DNA from: Sedimentisphaerales bacterium
GTDB lineage: Bacteria; Planctomycetota; Phycisphaerae; Sedimentisphaerales; SM23-30
DNA length: 6,425 nt
NCBI GenBank assembly: GCA_030634605.1
Contig: DAOWAK010000075.1
Coordinates: 1-6,425, forward strand
Reading direction: 5' to 3'
The notes under the pieces are model-generated. The model was not told the origin of the DNA, searched no databases, and was given only the letters and a program-made list of their open reading frames with translations. The position numbers and the translations under genes are program-made. Within the stretch, counting starts at the first letter, position 1; each line of letters opens with the position of its first letter. Of this stretch, positions 5,155-6,425 are shown one piece after another.

Positions 5155-6425
5155 ATGGACTGGAAACAAATCACAGAAGAAATTATTAAGCGTAAACGCG
5201 CCGAAGAAGCTCTGGTAGATGAAAACCAGCAGAACCGGGAAGAACTTTCCCAATGTACCGATGAACTGACTAAAACTCATCGGCTGCTCGAGCAAAAAAT
5301 CTCCGAGCGAAAAAGGCTTGAACAGGATATCAAAAAAGCCCATCAGGAATTGGCTGACATTGAACAAGCTCGCCGGCAACAGAACCTCCAAGCCAAAAAT
5401 GAACTCCAGCAGGAAATTGTCCGGCGTAAACAACTGGAAGCTTCCCTGGATCGGGCCCACGAAGACATCAAGCAACGCAGTTCTGATTGGGCCGCCGAAC
5501 GCGCCCAGGCCAAGGCTCAATTGCAAAGCAAAGTTGATGAACTGAACCGCGTGGAAGCTGAACTCCAGGCTGCCTTTGATAAAATGGAACAGCAAACTAA
5601 GCAGTGGATCCAGCAACGGGCTCGCGCTACTACCGAACTGCAACAGGCCATCACCGATCGCAAAGTTATTGAAGACAAGCTGGAACAAATTGAAACCGAA
5701 TGGCAGCACCAGCAAAAACAGTGGCAGGATGATCTGGACGCTAAAAATGCACTGGTGCTGGAAGAAAAAACCTCACGTCAGCAGACTGAGCAATCGCTGG
5801 AGCTGGCCCGCAAGGAACTGTCCGAACGTTCCCGGCAATGGGCAACTGAACGGTCCGAACTTGACGGCCAAATCCGAACAGAGAAAACCGAACACGAGCA
5901 TACTCAAAAGGACCTGAAGCAGACCCGGCAAAAAAACAGCGAGCTCCAGCAGGAATGGGCTGCTGATCGAAAGAAAACCTCCCGGGAAATTCAACAGGAA
6001 ATCGAACAACGTAATAATGCGGAAACCGCCCTGGAGCAGGCTCAGAATCTGTTGGCCCAGCGAACCCAGGAATGGACCACAGAACGAAACGGACTGCAAA
6101 GTAAAATTAACCGTGAAAACACCGAGAAAAAGGAGTTCGAAAATTCTCTGGATCAACTCCGCCGCGATACCCAACAGCAAAGCGAAGAATTGCTGGCCAA
6201 ACAAAACGGCCTGAGCCTGCAACTGCAGGAAAAAGAATCCGCCCGCAACGAGCTTGAACAATCCCTGGCTCAAACCCGCGAAGAATTTCAACAGCAAAAG
6301 GAACAATGGGAATCTGAAAGTGAATCAGCCCAACAGTCCATCCATCAAGCTCGTGAAGAACTCGAACACCGCAGCCAGGAATGGGCGCAAACGCGTCAGC
6401 AAATGGAACTGGACCTGCAGCAGGA
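5155..6425 (+). CDS. long 39-residue-repeat coiled-coil protein (3' end outside window)
   Basis: An open frame of 423 codons starting at ATG 5155 and running off the right edge. The start is set by AAGGG at 5142-5146, eight bases upstream, and an in-frame TGA at 5140-5142. The sequence is Gln-, Glu-, Arg- and Lys-rich, has almost no Pro or Gly, and has no signal peptide or membrane segment, so it is one long cytoplasmic helix. From residue 6 onward it follows a 39-residue unit with Leu/Ile at unit positions 12 and 26, Glu at 23, often Ala at 29, and Trp at position 1. The early units contain EIIKRKRAEEAL, KISERKRLEQ and EIVRRKQLEASL, which match the ERKxAEEAL helix that links PAS/GAF modules to kinase domains. 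It may therefore be the N-terminal rod of a signalling protein or a purely structural filament; the visible part has no catalytic domain. Hydrophobic frames on the opposite strand are artefacts of CAG/GAA-rich codons. Confidence 0.9.
   Translation, partial: MDWKQITEEIIKRKRAEEALVDENQQNREELSQCTDELTKTHRLLEQKISERKRLEQDIKKAHQELADIEQARRQQNLQAKNELQQEIVRRKQLEASLDRAHEDIKQRSSDWAAERAQAKAQLQSKVDELNRVEAELQAAFDKMEQQTKQWIQQRARATTELQQAITDRKVIEDKLEQIETEWQHQQKQWQDDLDAKNALVLEEKTSRQQTEQSLELARKELSERSRQWATERSELDGQIRTEKTEHEHTQKDLKQTRQKNSELQQEWAADRKKTSREIQQEIEQRNNAETALEQAQNLLAQRTQEWTTERNGLQSKINRENTEKKEFENSLDQLRRDTQQQSEELLAKQNGLSLQLQEKESARNELEQSLAQTREEFQQQKEQWESESESAQQSIHQAREELEHRSQEWAQTRQQMELDLQQ
5488..6384 (+). repeat. 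Trp-anchored 39-residue (117-bp) repeat array
   Basis: Tryptophan codons fall at residues 112, 151, 190, 229, 268, 307 and 385 (bases 5488, 5605, 5722, 5839, 5956, 6073, 6307), every step being 39 residues or a multiple; the unit at 346 has Leu instead of Trp. The next Trp is 410 (6382), 25 residues on, so that unit lacks 14 residues. Units starting at residues 34 and 73 share the register but carry Cys and Arg in the Trp position. The DNA of the units is well diverged, so the period shows at protein level rather than as identical DNA copies. Confidence 0.85.

Noticed and set aside
5119..5715. Minus-strand frame of about 200 hydrophobic residues
   Set aside because: It is antisense to the coiled-coil gene. 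CAG, GAA and AAA codons read backwards as CTG, TTC and TTT, giving a Leu/Phe-rich artefact without a start signal.
5773..6306. Minus-strand frame of 177 Leu/Phe-rich residues resembling a membrane protein
   Set aside because: Same artefact of antisense reading through the Gln/Glu-rich repeat; the plus-strand frame has ribosome-binding site, register and repeat support.

Overview
The window looks like a chromosomal segment of a bacterium of roughly balanced GC content (judged by eye). It uses clear Shine-Dalgarno sites and has a Gram-negative style secreted FKBP prolyl isomerase. Nothing in it fixes the taxon. The mix of a stand-alone FHA protein, a periplasmic FKBP, a GT4 glycosyltransferase and a giant coiled-coil protein, with long non-coding gaps, would suit a planctomycete- or other PVC-like genome, but that is a guess. 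I see no CRISPR array, tRNA, rRNA, transposase, integrase or toxin-antitoxin pair.

Layout. Positions 1-115 hold the basic 3' end of an unrecognised plus-strand gene. About 850 bases follow with no confident gene: a possible small membrane peptide, a 9-bp hairpin, three head-to-tail copies of a 22-bp repeat, and a good sigma70-type promoter. That promoter reads through a leader with two compact hairpins into an FHA-domain gene (964-1437, +). Facing it on the minus strand is a probable two-gene unit: a secreted FKBP-type peptidyl-prolyl isomerase (2875-3690), then, 34 bases downstream, a cytoplasmic M20 dipeptidase (1464-2840). The 300-base divergent region 3691-3990 carries overlapping inverted and direct repeats. 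To its right is a GT4 glycosyltransferase (3991-4805, +) that appears broken twice: a one-base frameshift at an A7 run, and an internal deletion removing the sugar-nucleotide-binding half. A 349-base spacer leads to a very long open frame starting at 5155 and running off the right edge.

The most interesting object is that last gene. All 423 visible residues fit one 39-residue coiled-coil unit, with tryptophan recurring exactly every 39 residues (112, 151, 190, 229, 268, 307, 385). The unit matches in length and motif the linker helix found between PAS/GAF modules of histidine kinases, which suggests that such a linker was multiplied into a long rod. What the rod carries at its C-terminus lies outside the window.

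The genes do not form one pathway. FKBP and dipeptidase may be co-transcribed (protein folding and peptide turnover). The FHA protein and the coiled-coil protein could both belong to signalling or scaffolding, but nothing here links them directly.
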